In this document: piece by piece, positions 51,429-60,057 of the stretch
Numbering within the stretch: position 1 is the first letter of the stretch
Layout of the letters: every line of letters starts with the position of its first letter
Assembly: GCF_000725625.1 (NCBI RefSeq)
Contig: NZ_KL647083.1
Location: forward strand, 1 to 64,000
DNA length: 64,000 bases
From: Streptomyces sp. NRRL F-6676
GTDB taxonomy: Bacteria; Actinomycetota; Actinomycetes; Streptomycetales; Streptomycetaceae
Direction: 5' to 3'
The notes under the pieces: model-generated
Told to the model about the DNA's origin: nothing
Seen by the model: the letters and a program-made list of their open reading frames with translations, nothing else
Database searches by the model: none
Position numbers and translations under genes: made by a program

Positions 51429-52289
51429 TCAGTGCTGGCCCGCTCCCCCGCCGTCGGTGTACTTCGCGAACCGCTGCCCGCCGGGGAACGACGTGGTGAG
51501 CAGATCGGCGGTGTTGACCTCCGAGAAGGCCTCCGCGACCTCGTCGAGCACGGCCTCCAGGGGCCGGGCGTGAGCGGTGAGGTAGCGCAGGCACAGCCCG
51601 CTCTCCAGGATCTGTTCCGCTGCGGCGTCGCGCCGCAGGGTGCCCGTACCGGGACCGAGGTCCCAGGTGCGGTCGGGCTCGACGGCCGTGGGACCGGAGG
51701 CCGCGAAGCCGGACACCAGCGCACGGGCGGCGGCAGCGACCAGGCGCAGGCCGTACTGGACGGGAGAGTCCTGCGGTGGTGCCAGGTAGACGGTGCCGGG
51801 CGGGCGCCGGGACGGCGGGGGACCACCGTGCACGATCACTTCGGCGCACAGGGGGACGAGAAACCCTAGCCCGGCCACCCCGAGACACCGGTCCACGGCC
51901 CGTGCGTAGTCGGGCTCCAGGTCCGGCTCCCCGTCCAGGAGGGTGTCGCCGTGGACGATTCCGTCGCATCCGGCGAGGTGGCCGGTTCGTCTGACGACCA
52001 CGGGGGTGCCGGCCAGGGAGACCGTGGCCGGGACCCGGGCCGGCGGGTGGTGCGGCCAGTCGGCCGACTGGGCCGGATGCAGCAGGTGTGCCAGCACGGC
52101 ATCGCCGAAACGCGCGCGCAGGTCGGCCAGCGCGGGCAGCGGGGCGCCCCGCCGCTCTTCTGCCTTCTGGTGGAGTTCCGCCACGTACCGCTCCCGCAGG
52201 GGTTCCACCGAGAGGTAGTGGCGGTGCGTCTGGAGTCCGTCGGCCAACAGCGTCCAGGCCCATTCCAGGGAGTACTGACGCGTGCTCAT
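51429..52289 (-). CDS. Unknown protein, FAKY family member 2
   Basis: A 286-residue paralogue of the protein at 38707-39651. The alignable parts are the N-terminus (LLADGLQTHRHYLSVEPLR), the middle (PPGTVYLAPP followed by a helix) and the C-terminus (FAKYTDGGGAGQH). I do not recognise the family. The two copies, in separate operons, suggest two related steps or a heterodimer. In the putative hydroxylase at 43516, PGTV is followed by HExxH at a similar distance, so these may be inactivated relatives. ATG 52289 overlaps the stop of the NUDIX gene (ATGA). Confidence 0.6.
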   Translation of the reverse strand: MSTRQYSLEWAWTLLADGLQTHRHYLSVEPLRERYVAELHQKAEERRGAPLPALADLRARFGDAVLAHLLHPAQSADWPHHPPARVPATVSLAGTPVVVRRTGHLAGCDGIVHGDTLLDGEPDLEPDYARAVDRCLGVAGLGFLVPLCAEVIVHGGPPPSRRPPGTVYLAPPQDSPVQYGLRLVAAAARALVSGFAASGPTAVEPDRTWDLGPGTGTLRRDAAAEQILESGLCLRYLTAHARPLEAVLDEVAEAFSEVNTADLLTTSFPGGQRFAKYTDGGGAGQH

Positions 52290-52786
52290 GGTCGCTCCTC
52301 ACGTACCAGGGGAACAGCGGACGGGCCCGTGGGCGCGGCCGTCAGGGCCCGCAGCAGGTGCGGGCCAACGGCCGGCTGGAGCGTCACCCGGGGAATGCGG
52401 ACGAGTGGCAGCCAGGTGACGGCGGCATGGCCCGGTTCCGGCCGCGCGGGCATACGGGCGTCCGTGGCGGTACGCCCGGGAGCGGGCGTGCAGCGGAACA
52501 CCAATTGCAGTCGCGGCAGAGGTCCATGGACGCGGTCATGCCGGTCGGGAAGGTATTCGACGATCGCCAGCAGCCCCTGGGAAACGACGTCGAGGCAGGT
52601 CTCCTCCGCCACTTTCCGCAGGGCGGCCGCTTCCGCCCCCTCCCCGGGCACCGGCCGCCCGCCCGGCAGACTGAAGTGACCGGTGTCTCCGGGACAGCGG
52701 TACTCGACCAGCAGGATCCGGTCTTCGTGCACCACCGCCGCCTTGGCGCTCACTCTCGTCGGCCTTGTGGTCAGGCGTTGATCCAC
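52286..52786 (-). CDS. NUDIX hydrolase 2
   Basis: A 166-residue NUDIX protein: the box runs from GGRPVPGEG to LRKVAEET. A paralogue of the protein at 49508-49975, including the start MDQRL..RVSAKAAVV. GTG start at 52786, 16 bases inside the end of the oxygenase gene. Duplicated NUDIX and kinase genes in one operon suggest that a nucleotide-linked or pyrophosphate intermediate is handled twice or by two related enzymes. Confidence 0.82.
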   Translation of the reverse strand: MDQRLTTRPTRVSAKAAVVHEDRILLVEYRCPGDTGHFSLPGGRPVPGEGAEAAALRKVAEETCLDVVSQGLLAIVEYLPDRHDRVHGPLPRLQLVFRCTPAPGRTATDARMPARPEPGHAAVTWLPLVRIPRVTLQPAVGPHLLRALTAAPTGPSAVPLVREERP

Positions 52787-53454
52787 GAGATGACCTTCCG
52801 CACCCGCCCCCGGGTGACGGGCCGGGTGCCATGGACGACCTGGGAGCCGATGAGGTACGCGGTGCCCAGGGCGGGCTCGGCGGTCCAGCGCGTCCTCGGA
52901 ATGCTCCGGAACTTCTCGGAAGCGTAGTTGGCCATCCGCATGAGCCGTTCGGTTCCGTCGTCCTGTGTCCAGAGATCGCTCGCCCCGGAGGTCTCCACAA
53001 AGATCTCCCCGCCGGTAAAGCCGTCATTGAGCTGCACGCTGATGGCCGCGATCTTGGGATGGTCGGGCTGCTTCTTGTTCTTGTACTGGTCGGCGTGCGC
53101 GGTGATGAACTGCCCTTCTCCGTACTCGGCGTAGAACCACGGACCGACGTCGGCCGCGCTCGGGAAGTAGCGCCTGATCTCGGCCATCCGGCGCGCCACG
53201 GCCGCGGTGAGGATCTCCTCCACCGGGGCCGGCAGCTCATGGATCTCTCCCCGGCCGGCCGGCTCGAAGACATCCACGGCCTGCTGCACCGTGAAGCCCT
53301 TGACGGTGTGTATGGAGTTGCCCTCCATCGCCGTCCGCCTACGGGCGTCGAGCACTTCCTGATATCGGTCGATCTCCATGAGGACCTTCGCGGCTTCCTG
53401 CGGATCCAGAAACGCCTCGAGTGAACCGGGCACCAGCGTTTCGAGCCATACCAT
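52771..53454 (-). CDS. Fe(II)/2-oxoglutarate oxygenase (prolyl-4-hydroxylase type)
   Basis: A 227-residue double-stranded beta-helix oxygenase. FITAHADQYKN supplies H120 and D122, VVHGTRPVTRGRVRKVISWI supplies H208 and the 2-oxoglutarate Arg (R217 or R219). FYAEYGEGQF precedes the metal site as in P4H-like enzymes. It should hydroxylate a free or carrier-bound amino acid, sugar or peptide. It is encoded between the class I aminotransferase and NUDIX genes. ATG 53454. Confidence 0.87.
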   Translation of the reverse strand: MVWLETLVPGSLEAFLDPQEAAKVLMEIDRYQEVLDARRRTAMEGNSIHTVKGFTVQQAVDVFEPAGRGEIHELPAPVEEILTAAVARRMAEIRRYFPSAADVGPWFYAEYGEGQFITAHADQYKNKKQPDHPKIAAISVQLNDGFTGGEIFVETSGASDLWTQDDGTERLMRMANYASEKFRSIPRTRWTAEPALGTAYLIGSQVVHGTRPVTRGRVRKVISWINA

Positions 53455-53509
53455 GACTGCAAACTCCCTGATACGGGGCGGATTTTCCTGCGCACAACCG
53501 ACGAAGGGA

Positions 53510-54553
53510 TCAATGACCGAAAGACTCGGCCGCCTCGCCCAGAATGTCATCCAACAGCTTGAGAGTGCCAGGCCACGAAGACTCCTCCACGGCACTGAAA
53601 GCAATGCGGAGAAAATTCTCCGGCGTTTCTCCACAACCGTAGAAGTGTGCCGCGCCGATTCCCGCGAGCCCCGAGCGTGCCAACGCCCCGAGCATCAGCC
53701 GGGCGCGCTCGTCCGACGGTTCCACCAGGAGGTGCATACCGCCGGAGGGTGTGCGGCAGGGCAGCCGGAACCGCCGCAGGAGGGCCAGGAGTTCGTGGCT
53801 CCGTCGGGTGAAGCGTTCCCGTCTGGCGGCCATGAGGTCGGCCGCGCCTCCGGTCACCAGGAGTTCGGCCAGTCCGGACACGGACGCCGGATCCGGAGCG
53901 GGCACCGTGAAGGGCGCACCGTGCGGCATCCCCACGAACCCCGCCTTGTGCGGCCATCCCAGCTTCTTGGTCCAACTGCCCAGGTAGATGGTGCGCTCGG
54001 GGATGCGCCGGAGCAGGGGCAGCGGTTCCCCGGCCGGGGAACCGCCCAGGTGGGACAGGCCCCGGAACGCGTCGTCCTCGACGATCCAGGTCCCGGTCGC
54101 CCCGGCCCAGCGGGCGAGGGAGTCCAGGTACGTCCCGGACAGGGAGGAGGCGACGGGGTTGGCGTGCACGGGGTTGACCACGAGCATCGCGGGCGTGTGC
54201 CGGGGGGCGGCGAACTCGGCGGCGGACCAGCGCGCGACCGGGAGGACCGGGCAGGTCGTCCGCCAGTCGGCGGGAAGATGGCGCGCCGTCCGCTGGTAGG
54301 CGGGCAGCACCGCGCCCCAGGGACGTCCGGGAGCTGCCGCGAAGATCGCCTCCAGTGCGCGGCCGGTGCCCGGTGTGAAGGACCAGCGGTGCGAACGGAC
54401 CACGTCCGCGCCGAAGTGCTGGGCGACCCACGTGGTCAGCGCCGCCTGCGGGGCGACGGGAGCCTTCCCTGGTGTACCGGGCAGAAGGGCACGGATCTTC
54501 CGGTGCCAGTCGGGGCCGTCGTCGGCGAGCGCGAAGGGGCTCGCGATGCTCAC
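53510..54553 (-). CDS. Class I PLP aminotransferase
   Basis: A 347-residue fold-type I aminotransferase resembling the aminotransferase half of MocR proteins. GTWIVEDDAFRGL holds the PLP Asp, IYLGSWTKKLGWPHKAGFVG the PLP Lys (GS-x-T-K), and FLRIAFS the carboxylate Arg. It is short for the family and lacks a DNA-binding domain. A role in aminating phosphonopyruvate to phosphonoalanine, or another 2-oxoacid, would fit the PEP mutase. The GTG start overlaps the PIG-L stop (GTGA). Confidence 0.82.
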   Translation of the reverse strand: MSIASPFALADDGPDWHRKIRALLPGTPGKAPVAPQAALTTWVAQHFGADVVRSHRWSFTPGTGRALEAIFAAAPGRPWGAVLPAYQRTARHLPADWRTTCPVLPVARWSAAEFAAPRHTPAMLVVNPVHANPVASSLSGTYLDSLARWAGATGTWIVEDDAFRGLSHLGGSPAGEPLPLLRRIPERTIYLGSWTKKLGWPHKAGFVGMPHGAPFTVPAPDPASVSGLAELLVTGGAADLMAARRERFTRRSHELLALLRRFRLPCRTPSGGMHLLVEPSDERARLMLGALARSGLAGIGAAHFYGCGETPENFLRIAFSAVEESSWPGTLKLLDDILGEAAESFGH

Positions 54554-55281
54554 AGCGGTATCCGGCGGAACTCTTCCCCGTACCGGTGGCCGCCGCGTTC
54601 GCCGATCGCGGCGAACATGGCCCGCATCTGCTCCTCGAACCTGTCGCGCCCCTTCTCGTCGCCCGGCGAGAAGCCCATCTCCGTCTCGTACTGGCTCTCG
54701 TGGCACATGATGGCCTGGAGTTTGGTGGTGAACGTGTCGGAGATGTCCTCCAGGCGGTTCGCCTGGAAGGGAGCGAAGAGCCACAGTTCCCCGACGCTCC
54801 AGTGGTTCCGGCCGCGCCGCGCCGCCTCCCGGTAGAACCTGGGCTCCCGGGCCCGCACCGCGGCCAGGAATCCGATGCGGCCGGCCTCCGTGTGGTCGGG
54901 GTGCAGGATGTACGGCGCCCACGGGTCGTACGTCAGCAGGACCTGTGGACGCACCTCACGTATGACCAGGGCGACTTGCTCGACGGTTTCCTCGCCGGCG
55001 TTCAGCAGGCCGTCCGGTTCGCTGAGGAAGCGCACGTCGTCGTAGCCGACGACACGGGCGGCCGCGCGCTGTTCCTGCCGGCGCCTGTCCCTGATCTCGG
55101 CGTCGGTCAGGCTCGTGTCGTGCGACCCCTTGGCCCCGTCGGTGAGGACGAGCAGGGTGATTCGGGTCCCCCGGCGGGCCCAGGACGCGAGTGTGCCGGC
55201 GCAGCGGAAGTCGACGTCGTCCGGGTGCGCGCAGACGGCGAGGGCTCGTTCGGGTATCTCGAGTGCGCTCTGCTCCGTCAT
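54550..55281 (-). CDS. PIG-L/LmbE-type N-acetyl deacetylase
   Basis: A 243-residue zinc deacetylase. VCAHPDDVDFRCAGTLA (H19, D21, D22) and LHPDHTEAG provide the metal site and catalytic base. The family removes N-acetyl groups from GlcNAc-linked compounds. In butirosin and neomycin a member deacetylates N-acetylparomamine, so together with the inosose synthase and glycosyltransferases this fits a GlcNAc-plus-deacetylation step. ATG 55281. Confidence 0.87.
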   Translation of the reverse strand: MTEQSALEIPERALAVCAHPDDVDFRCAGTLASWARRGTRITLLVLTDGAKGSHDTSLTDAEIRDRRRQEQRAAARVVGYDDVRFLSEPDGLLNAGEETVEQVALVIREVRPQVLLTYDPWAPYILHPDHTEAGRIGFLAAVRAREPRFYREAARRGRNHWSVGELWLFAPFQANRLEDISDTFTTKLQAIMCHESQYETEMGFSPGDEKGRDRFEEQMRAMFAAIGERGGHRYGEEFRRIPL

Positions 55282-55299
55282 GTCCGGTGTGCTCTCCTT

Positions 55300-55935
55300 T
55301 CACGGGACGAGCCAGGGCAGGAAGACCCGGTCGACGTGGGCGAACGTCGTCTCCAGGTCGCCGCTGTTGTCGACGACCACGATCCGGCCCAGGGCCGGAT
55401 AGCGGTCGCTGTGGTAGAGGATGTGCGTGAACAGCTCGTGCACCCTGCGCTGCGTCTCCAGGTTGTCCCACCGGTTGCGGCGGTCGGAGCCGCGGGCCAT
55501 CAGCCTGCGCACGGCGGTCTCGGGCGCGGTGTCGACGAACAGCGTGAGATCGGGGAACCTCACCCGGCTACGGGCGTACGCCTGGTAGGTGTCGTCCATC
55601 GGGATGTCCCACAGGACCTGGTGGTACACCATGTCACTCATCACGAACCGGTCCCCGAGCACATGGCGCTCCGCCAGGTGGGGATCGATCAGCCGGTCGG
55701 TCATCGCCTCCTTGTCGCCGACATACGCGGCGGTGATCCGCGGCCGGGGAAGGGGGCGGTTGTGGAACCGGGCATTGGTGATCACCTCGGTGTGCTCCGG
55801 AACCAGCCACGAGGTCTGGATCACCGTCAGCACCTCCTGGTCCGCGCGCTGCGCGGCGCCGTACAGGTGTTTGCGGATACTGGTCTTGCCGGCCCCGTCA
55901 CCGCCCTCCAGGACGACCCAGCGGTACCGCGTCAT
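55300..55935 (-). CDS. dTMP kinase-like P-loop kinase 2
   Basis: A 211-residue P-loop kinase, paralogue of the one at 49954-50628. VLEGGDGAGKTSIRKHLY is the Walker A, LGDRFVMSDMVYHQVLWDIP matches ADRYVVSDLAFQRALWNIP in the other copy, and FPDLTLFVDTAP is a later strand. The shared VLW(D/N)IP segment is not typical of housekeeping dTMP kinases, which points to a family of its own. Its ATG overlaps the aminotransferase stop (ATGA). Confidence 0.8.
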   Translation of the reverse strand: MTRYRWVVLEGGDGAGKTSIRKHLYGAAQRADQEVLTVIQTSWLVPEHTEVITNARFHNRPLPRPRITAAYVGDKEAMTDRLIDPHLAERHVLGDRFVMSDMVYHQVLWDIPMDDTYQAYARSRVRFPDLTLFVDTAPETAVRRLMARGSDRRNRWDNLETQRRVHELFTHILYHSDRYPALGRIVVVDNSGDLETTFAHVDRVFLPWLVP

Positions 55936-57233
55936 GGAAACAGCTCCTGAGGTGAGGTCGTGGTCGAAATCCGCCCGGCGTCCGGCCGCGAGGCCGCGGG
56001 TGCGGTGTCCGCCCGGGCACAGGCCCCGTCGAGAATGCCGAGCGCGTCGGCCGTCTCACCCGTGCTCAAGATCAGCGGCGGCAACAACCTCAGCACTTCC
56101 GGCCTGCCGAGGCAAGGCGACAGGACAAGGCCCTCCTGGCAGGCCGTGAGAAGGACGGAGCCCGCGGTCTCCGGCCGGTCGAAGACAAGTCCCCAGAGCA
56201 GGCCTCGCCCCCTCACCCGTATGAGGACGCCGGGGTGGCGGGCGGCGAGGTCCGTCAGCCCGCCGCGCACGGCGGCCTCCAGGCGGGCGGCCCGGTCGGC
56301 CGACTCCCGCAGGACGTCCAGGAACGCGATGCCCGCGGCGCAGCTCAGGGGATGCCCGCCGAAGGTGGTGGTGTGGAGGAAGGGGTCGCGTCTCAACGGG
56401 CCGTACAGGTCGTCCGTGCACACCACCGCCGACAGCGGCATCACTCCCCCGCCGAGCGCCTTGCCGAGAATGACCGCGTCCACCGGGATCCGCGCCGCCA
56501 GCGCCAGGGACACCGCCCCGCAGCGGAAACCCGTCTGCACCTCGTCGGCGAGGACGAAGGCACCGGCCGCGTGGGCGTCGTCAGCCCACCGCCGCAGGAT
56601 GTCGGAGGCCAGCGGGACGACGCCGTTCTCGCCCTGCACCGGCTCGAAGATCAGGGCCGCGGGTTCGTGCCGCGCGCAGGCCTCGGCCACCGCCCCGGGA
56701 TCTCCGGGATCGAGGTGGACGACCTCGGGCAGCAGACCGGCGACCGGCGCGCGGTAGCGCTCACTCCAGGTGGCGGCGAGGGCCCCCATCGACTTGCCGT
56801 GGTAGGCACCGCGTACCGCCAGGACCCGGCTGCGCCCGGTACGCGCCCGGGCCAGCTTCAACGCGGCCTCGACGGCATCGCTGCCGTTCAGGCCCAGCCA
56901 CACCCTCGGGAGCCGCTCGGGGTCGACGGCCGCGGCCAGTTCGTGGGCGAACCGCGCCGTCACAGGGTTGGCCAGCGTCCTGGTGGCCGTGGCCTGCGAT
57001 GCCAGCTGGCGGGTGACGGCTGCCACGACCTCCGGGTGACCGTGGCCGAGCAGCGTCACCGCATAGCTGCCGAGGTCCAGGGCGGTACGGCCGTCGGACA
57101 AGGTGACGGTCGCACCGGAGGCCCGGCACTCGACCGACGACTGTCCGGCGATCCGCTGCATGAGTCCGAGCGGCGGGGCCAGGTGCGCGCGGATGCTGTC
57201 GAACGCGGCCTCGGCCGCCTCGCCCTGCCTCAT
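55932..57233 (-). CDS. Class III PLP aminotransferase
   Basis: A 433-residue aminotransferase. LGHGHPEVVAAV is near the N-terminus, VLADEVQTGFRCG contains the PLP Asp, AVILGKALGGGVMPLSAV the PLP Lys, and TTTFGGHPLSCAAG the phosphate-binding region. Class III enzymes transfer amino groups from omega-amino acids or to sugar aldehydes; in butirosin BtrB, of this class, makes the 6'-amine. A matching 6'-dehydrogenase (BtrQ type) is not seen. The gene is coupled to the neighbours on both sides by ATGA overlaps. Confidence 0.88.
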   Translation of the reverse strand: MRQGEAAEAAFDSIRAHLAPPLGLMQRIAGQSSVECRASGATVTLSDGRTALDLGSYAVTLLGHGHPEVVAAVTRQLASQATATRTLANPVTARFAHELAAAVDPERLPRVWLGLNGSDAVEAALKLARARTGRSRVLAVRGAYHGKSMGALAATWSERYRAPVAGLLPEVVHLDPGDPGAVAEACARHEPAALIFEPVQGENGVVPLASDILRRWADDAHAAGAFVLADEVQTGFRCGAVSLALAARIPVDAVILGKALGGGVMPLSAVVCTDDLYGPLRRDPFLHTTTFGGHPLSCAAGIAFLDVLRESADRAARLEAAVRGGLTDLAARHPGVLIRVRGRGLLWGLVFDRPETAGSVLLTACQEGLVLSPCLGRPEVLRLLPPLILSTGETADALGILDGACARADTAPAASRPDAGRISTTTSPQELFP

Positions 57234-58585
57234 GTGGCGGCGTACCGGGCGGCGGAGCGCAGCAGCGGCTCCGGAAGCCGATACCACACGGTCGGCACGT
57301 ACACCCGGTCGTTGACGGTCACCAGGTCGCCGTCGGCCAGCTCGATCACGCGGACGCCCGACGCACCCGGCAGCGTCCAGGAACGGCCGGTGCTGTCGGC
57401 GTACGCCGGTGTCCCCCCGCCCACCGGACTCACGCCGGGAAGCAGTTCGGACGCGAGGTCGACCGGGACGAGCCGTACACAGGTCCAGGGATTGAGGCTC
57501 TCGCGCATCCGCACGGCGTGCCGGTGTGCCCGCCGGGACCGGTCGACATCGAGCCGCAGATGGCGCCCGTAGTACCGCGCCGCCGTGGTGGCACAGCGCA
57601 GTCCCGCGCGCGCCGACTGACGCAGTCCCAGTCGGGCCGCGTGCGCGGTCGTGACCCCCCAGCGGTGGTACCACTGCGGCGCGAAGGGCGAGGGCGCGGG
57701 CTCGTGACGGGCCCCGAAGCGCAGGCCGGCCATCCGCCTGCGCCGACGCGGTTCGAGGGCGTACCAGCGTGCGACCCGGTCCAGCATGCCGTCGAAGTAC
57801 GACTCGAGTCCGGCCGACGACAGCTGCTTCCGCACCTTGTCCCAGTCGACGGCGGCGATGTCGGGATCCAGGTACAGGTAGAGGTCGTTGAGGTCCTTCA
57901 GCGGGGTGAAGAAGTCGCCCGCCGCGTTCGCGATCAGGACGGGGAGGTTCTGTTCGCTGTCCAGCCGGTGCAGCCCGGGGCCGGCGTTCCCCGGATCCAG
58001 GGGAAGCAGGCCGCAGTGCCGCACGGAATAGCCCCCGAAGTGGATGTCCACGGAGACCGACATCTCCGCGTCGGCCTGGACGCGCAACAGCATCTGTCCG
58101 TACACCAGGCCGTCGGGGGTCGCCTTGAGCCAGGGCAGTTCATGCGGGTCGACGTCGAATCCCGCTCCCATCAGGGAAGCGGACAGGGCACATGCCTCAT
58201 CCGCTGTCGGCACCCACACGTCGATGTCACCGGTGTCCCGGTCCTCCGGCCGCTCATAGAGTGTCCGCGCGGCCATCCCCTTGATGAGGAAGCAGCGCAC
58301 GCCGGCCTCCTCGGCGGCGCGGCCGACCACGCCGATCCGCTCGTCGAGGTACCGGTTCAGCTTCTCCCGGCGCGCGATGTGTGGTGCGAGCGCCTCGCGC
58401 AGGGCGGGCGGAATCCGCGGCGCGCAGCGCCCCACGACCTTGTTGCGGGTCAGCCACTCGGCGGCCCGCGCGGGCGGCAGGGAGTCGATCCGCGCACGGG
58501 CCCGGGCGCCGTCCATGGCGGGGGCGACGGAGCCGAGGGACAGCACGGCGAGCAGGTCCTCCTGCTCACGCTGCCCGCGCTTCAT
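57230..58585 (-). CDS. Nucleotidyltransferase-fold protein 2 (NTP_transf_5-like)
   Basis: A 451-residue protein. FLIKGMAARTLYERPEDRDTGDIDVWV (near residue 98) matches the LKG...Y......R...DID pattern of the NTP_transf_5 family. Proteins of this family occur in peptide-antibiotic and polysaccharide loci, but their reaction is unknown. An additional C-terminal segment ends with a PqqD-like or strand-rich stretch (TGRSWTLPGASGVRVIELADG) that I cannot place. ATG 58585 overlaps the SRPBCC stop. Confidence 0.75.
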   Translation of the reverse strand: MKRGQREQEDLLAVLSLGSVAPAMDGARARARIDSLPPARAAEWLTRNKVVGRCAPRIPPALREALAPHIARREKLNRYLDERIGVVGRAAEEAGVRCFLIKGMAARTLYERPEDRDTGDIDVWVPTADEACALSASLMGAGFDVDPHELPWLKATPDGLVYGQMLLRVQADAEMSVSVDIHFGGYSVRHCGLLPLDPGNAGPGLHRLDSEQNLPVLIANAAGDFFTPLKDLNDLYLYLDPDIAAVDWDKVRKQLSSAGLESYFDGMLDRVARWYALEPRRRRRMAGLRFGARHEPAPSPFAPQWYHRWGVTTAHAARLGLRQSARAGLRCATTAARYYGRHLRLDVDRSRRAHRHAVRMRESLNPWTCVRLVPVDLASELLPGVSPVGGGTPAYADSTGRSWTLPGASGVRVIELADGDLVTVNDRVYVPTVWYRLPEPLLRSAARYAAT

Positions 58586-59052
58586 CGCGCCCCCTTCACG
58601 GGCGGGAGGACGGTCCCGTGTTCAAGCCTCTGTTCGAGACCCAGGAGCATGCTCTTGCTGTTGTCCTCGACGGCCCGTGCCGCGATCGGGTTGAGCATGT
58701 CGGCCAGCAGGGGGATGCCGATGCGGAACCCGATGAGCATCTGCACGCGGACGCTGCGGGCGGAGACCGGGTGCACCTGCCAGAAGCCCTCGAGGTGCTC
58801 CATGTCCCCCTCGGTCTGCGTGAATTCGAGCCGCATGGCGCCGTGGTCGACCTGTTCGTCCTCGGTCCACCGCAACACGGCGCCCTTCAGCAGGATCTCC
58901 CAGGAACTGACGCGGTGCGCACCGTCGTCCCGGCCGAGCCGGGTGGTCAGAACGCTTTCCATGAAGACGGGATAGGACTCGACGTCCAGGATGGTGCCCC
59001 AGGCGGCTTCCGGAGGGGCGCCGATGGTCAGCTCGAAGTCGATCGTCGGCAC
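58582..59052 (-). CDS. SRPBCC (START-like) ligand-binding protein
   Basis: A 156-residue helix-grip protein. ELTIGAPPEAAWGTILDVESYPVFMESV is the N-terminal beta-alpha-alpha part and the WQVHPVSARSVRVQMLIGF stretch the later strands; a long C-terminal helix follows. Such proteins bind hydrophobic ligands and include polyketide cyclases and ubiquinone chaperones. Role here unknown. GTG 59052, two bases after the PEP mutase stop region (59055). Confidence 0.75.
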   Translation of the reverse strand: MPTIDFELTIGAPPEAAWGTILDVESYPVFMESVLTTRLGRDDGAHRVSSWEILLKGAVLRWTEDEQVDHGAMRLEFTQTEGDMEHLEGFWQVHPVSARSVRVQMLIGFRIGIPLLADMLNPIAARAVEDNSKSMLLGLEQRLEHGTVLPPVKGAR

Positions 59053-59054
59053 GG

Positions 59055-59978
59055 CTAGACCTCCGGCCCGCTGCTCGACGCCAGGGTCTCGGCGGGCACC
59101 GCCCGGTCGGCCAGTCCGTGCCCGACCCCCACAAGGCGGTCGACGTCCCTCAGCGACCACAGCTCCTGGCCGAGGGAGGAGGGACCGCGCTCCGTGTCCG
59201 CCGCTTCTCTGACGAGTCGGTCCATGACGGGCCCCACCGCGCGCATCAGTTGGTTGGCATAGATGTAGACATCGAATCCCTCCTTCCAGAAGGCCCGGGG
59301 TGACTGGTCGGGGTAGAGCGTCGGCGCACCGATCAGGGGGACGGAGGACTCGGACTTCCAGCGGCGGGCGACCTCGAACAGGTCCTCCAACGGGCCGGTG
59401 CCCTGGACCATGAGGGCATCGGCGCCGGCTTCCGTGAACGCACGCATGCGTTCGAGCGCTGCCGGGACGCCCTGTCCCGCCACCAGAGCCTCCGTGCGGG
59501 CGATGACGGCGAGATCCGGACGGGTGGCGCGCCGAGCGGCGTCCGCGGCGCGGATCTTGTCCGCGAAGACGGAGATCTCCTCCAGGCGCTGCTCCTGCGC
59601 CGAATAGAAGGAATTCCGCTTGGGGAAGACCTTGTCCTCCACGCAGATCCCGGCGATGCCGCTCGTCCGGCACACCTCCTCCACGACGTGGCGGAGAACG
59701 ATGTCGTCGCCGTAACCGCTGTCGCAGTCCAGTACGACCGGCAGCCCCCGGGCCGCCAGATCGATGCGCCGGCCGATCGCGACCATCTCGGCGGAACTGA
59801 CGATCGAGGCATCCGGACATGCGCGCATCGTGGCCGATACGCAGTAGCTGGAGACCCACAGCCCGCCGATGGAACCGAATTCACATGCTCGGGCACCTTC
59901 CCCCACGAGCCTGGCGGTCAGCGCATCGTAGACCCCGATCCACAGCTTCTCCGTCAGAAATTCACGGTCGACCGCCAA
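59055..59978 (-). CDS. Phosphoenolpyruvate phosphomutase (PepM)
   Basis: A 307-residue TIM-barrel enzyme of the PEP mutase/isocitrate lyase superfamily. The PEP-mutase signature EDKxxxxxNS is present as EDKVFPKRNS (114-123). Other residues align with the mussel enzyme: W41 and S43 (GLWVSSYCVSA), D84 and D86 (LDCDSGYGD), K120, N122, and R161 (VIARTEA). The His that usually follows GADA(I/L)xx is Gln (Q192). PepM makes phosphonopyruvate from PEP, the entry to C-P bond compounds. No phosphonopyruvate decarboxylase is seen. The TTG start at 59978 follows gaaggggg. Confidence 0.87.
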   Translation of the reverse strand: MAVDREFLTEKLWIGVYDALTARLVGEGARACEFGSIGGLWVSSYCVSATMRACPDASIVSSAEMVAIGRRIDLAARGLPVVLDCDSGYGDDIVLRHVVEEVCRTSGIAGICVEDKVFPKRNSFYSAQEQRLEEISVFADKIRAADAARRATRPDLAVIARTEALVAGQGVPAALERMRAFTEAGADALMVQGTGPLEDLFEVARRWKSESSVPLIGAPTLYPDQSPRAFWKEGFDVYIYANQLMRAVGPVMDRLVREAADTERGPSSLGQELWSLRDVDRLVGVGHGLADRAVPAETLASSSGPEV

Positions 59979-59989
59979 GGCCGGCCCCC

Positions 59990-60025
59990 TTCTCGTTGGG
60001 CAACCAGTTCTCGTTGGGAAACCAG
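59990..60025. repeat. Tandem 18-bp repeat before the PEP mutase gene
   Basis: Two adjacent copies of ttctcgttgggcaaccag (59990-60007) and ttctcgttgggaaaccag (60008-60025), one mismatch, within the 79-base gap before the PEP mutase start. It may be a regulator site or a recent slippage event. Confidence 0.75.
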
Positions 60026-60057
60026 ACGACCTTCACTCCGGCCGGCCGTACAGGCCT

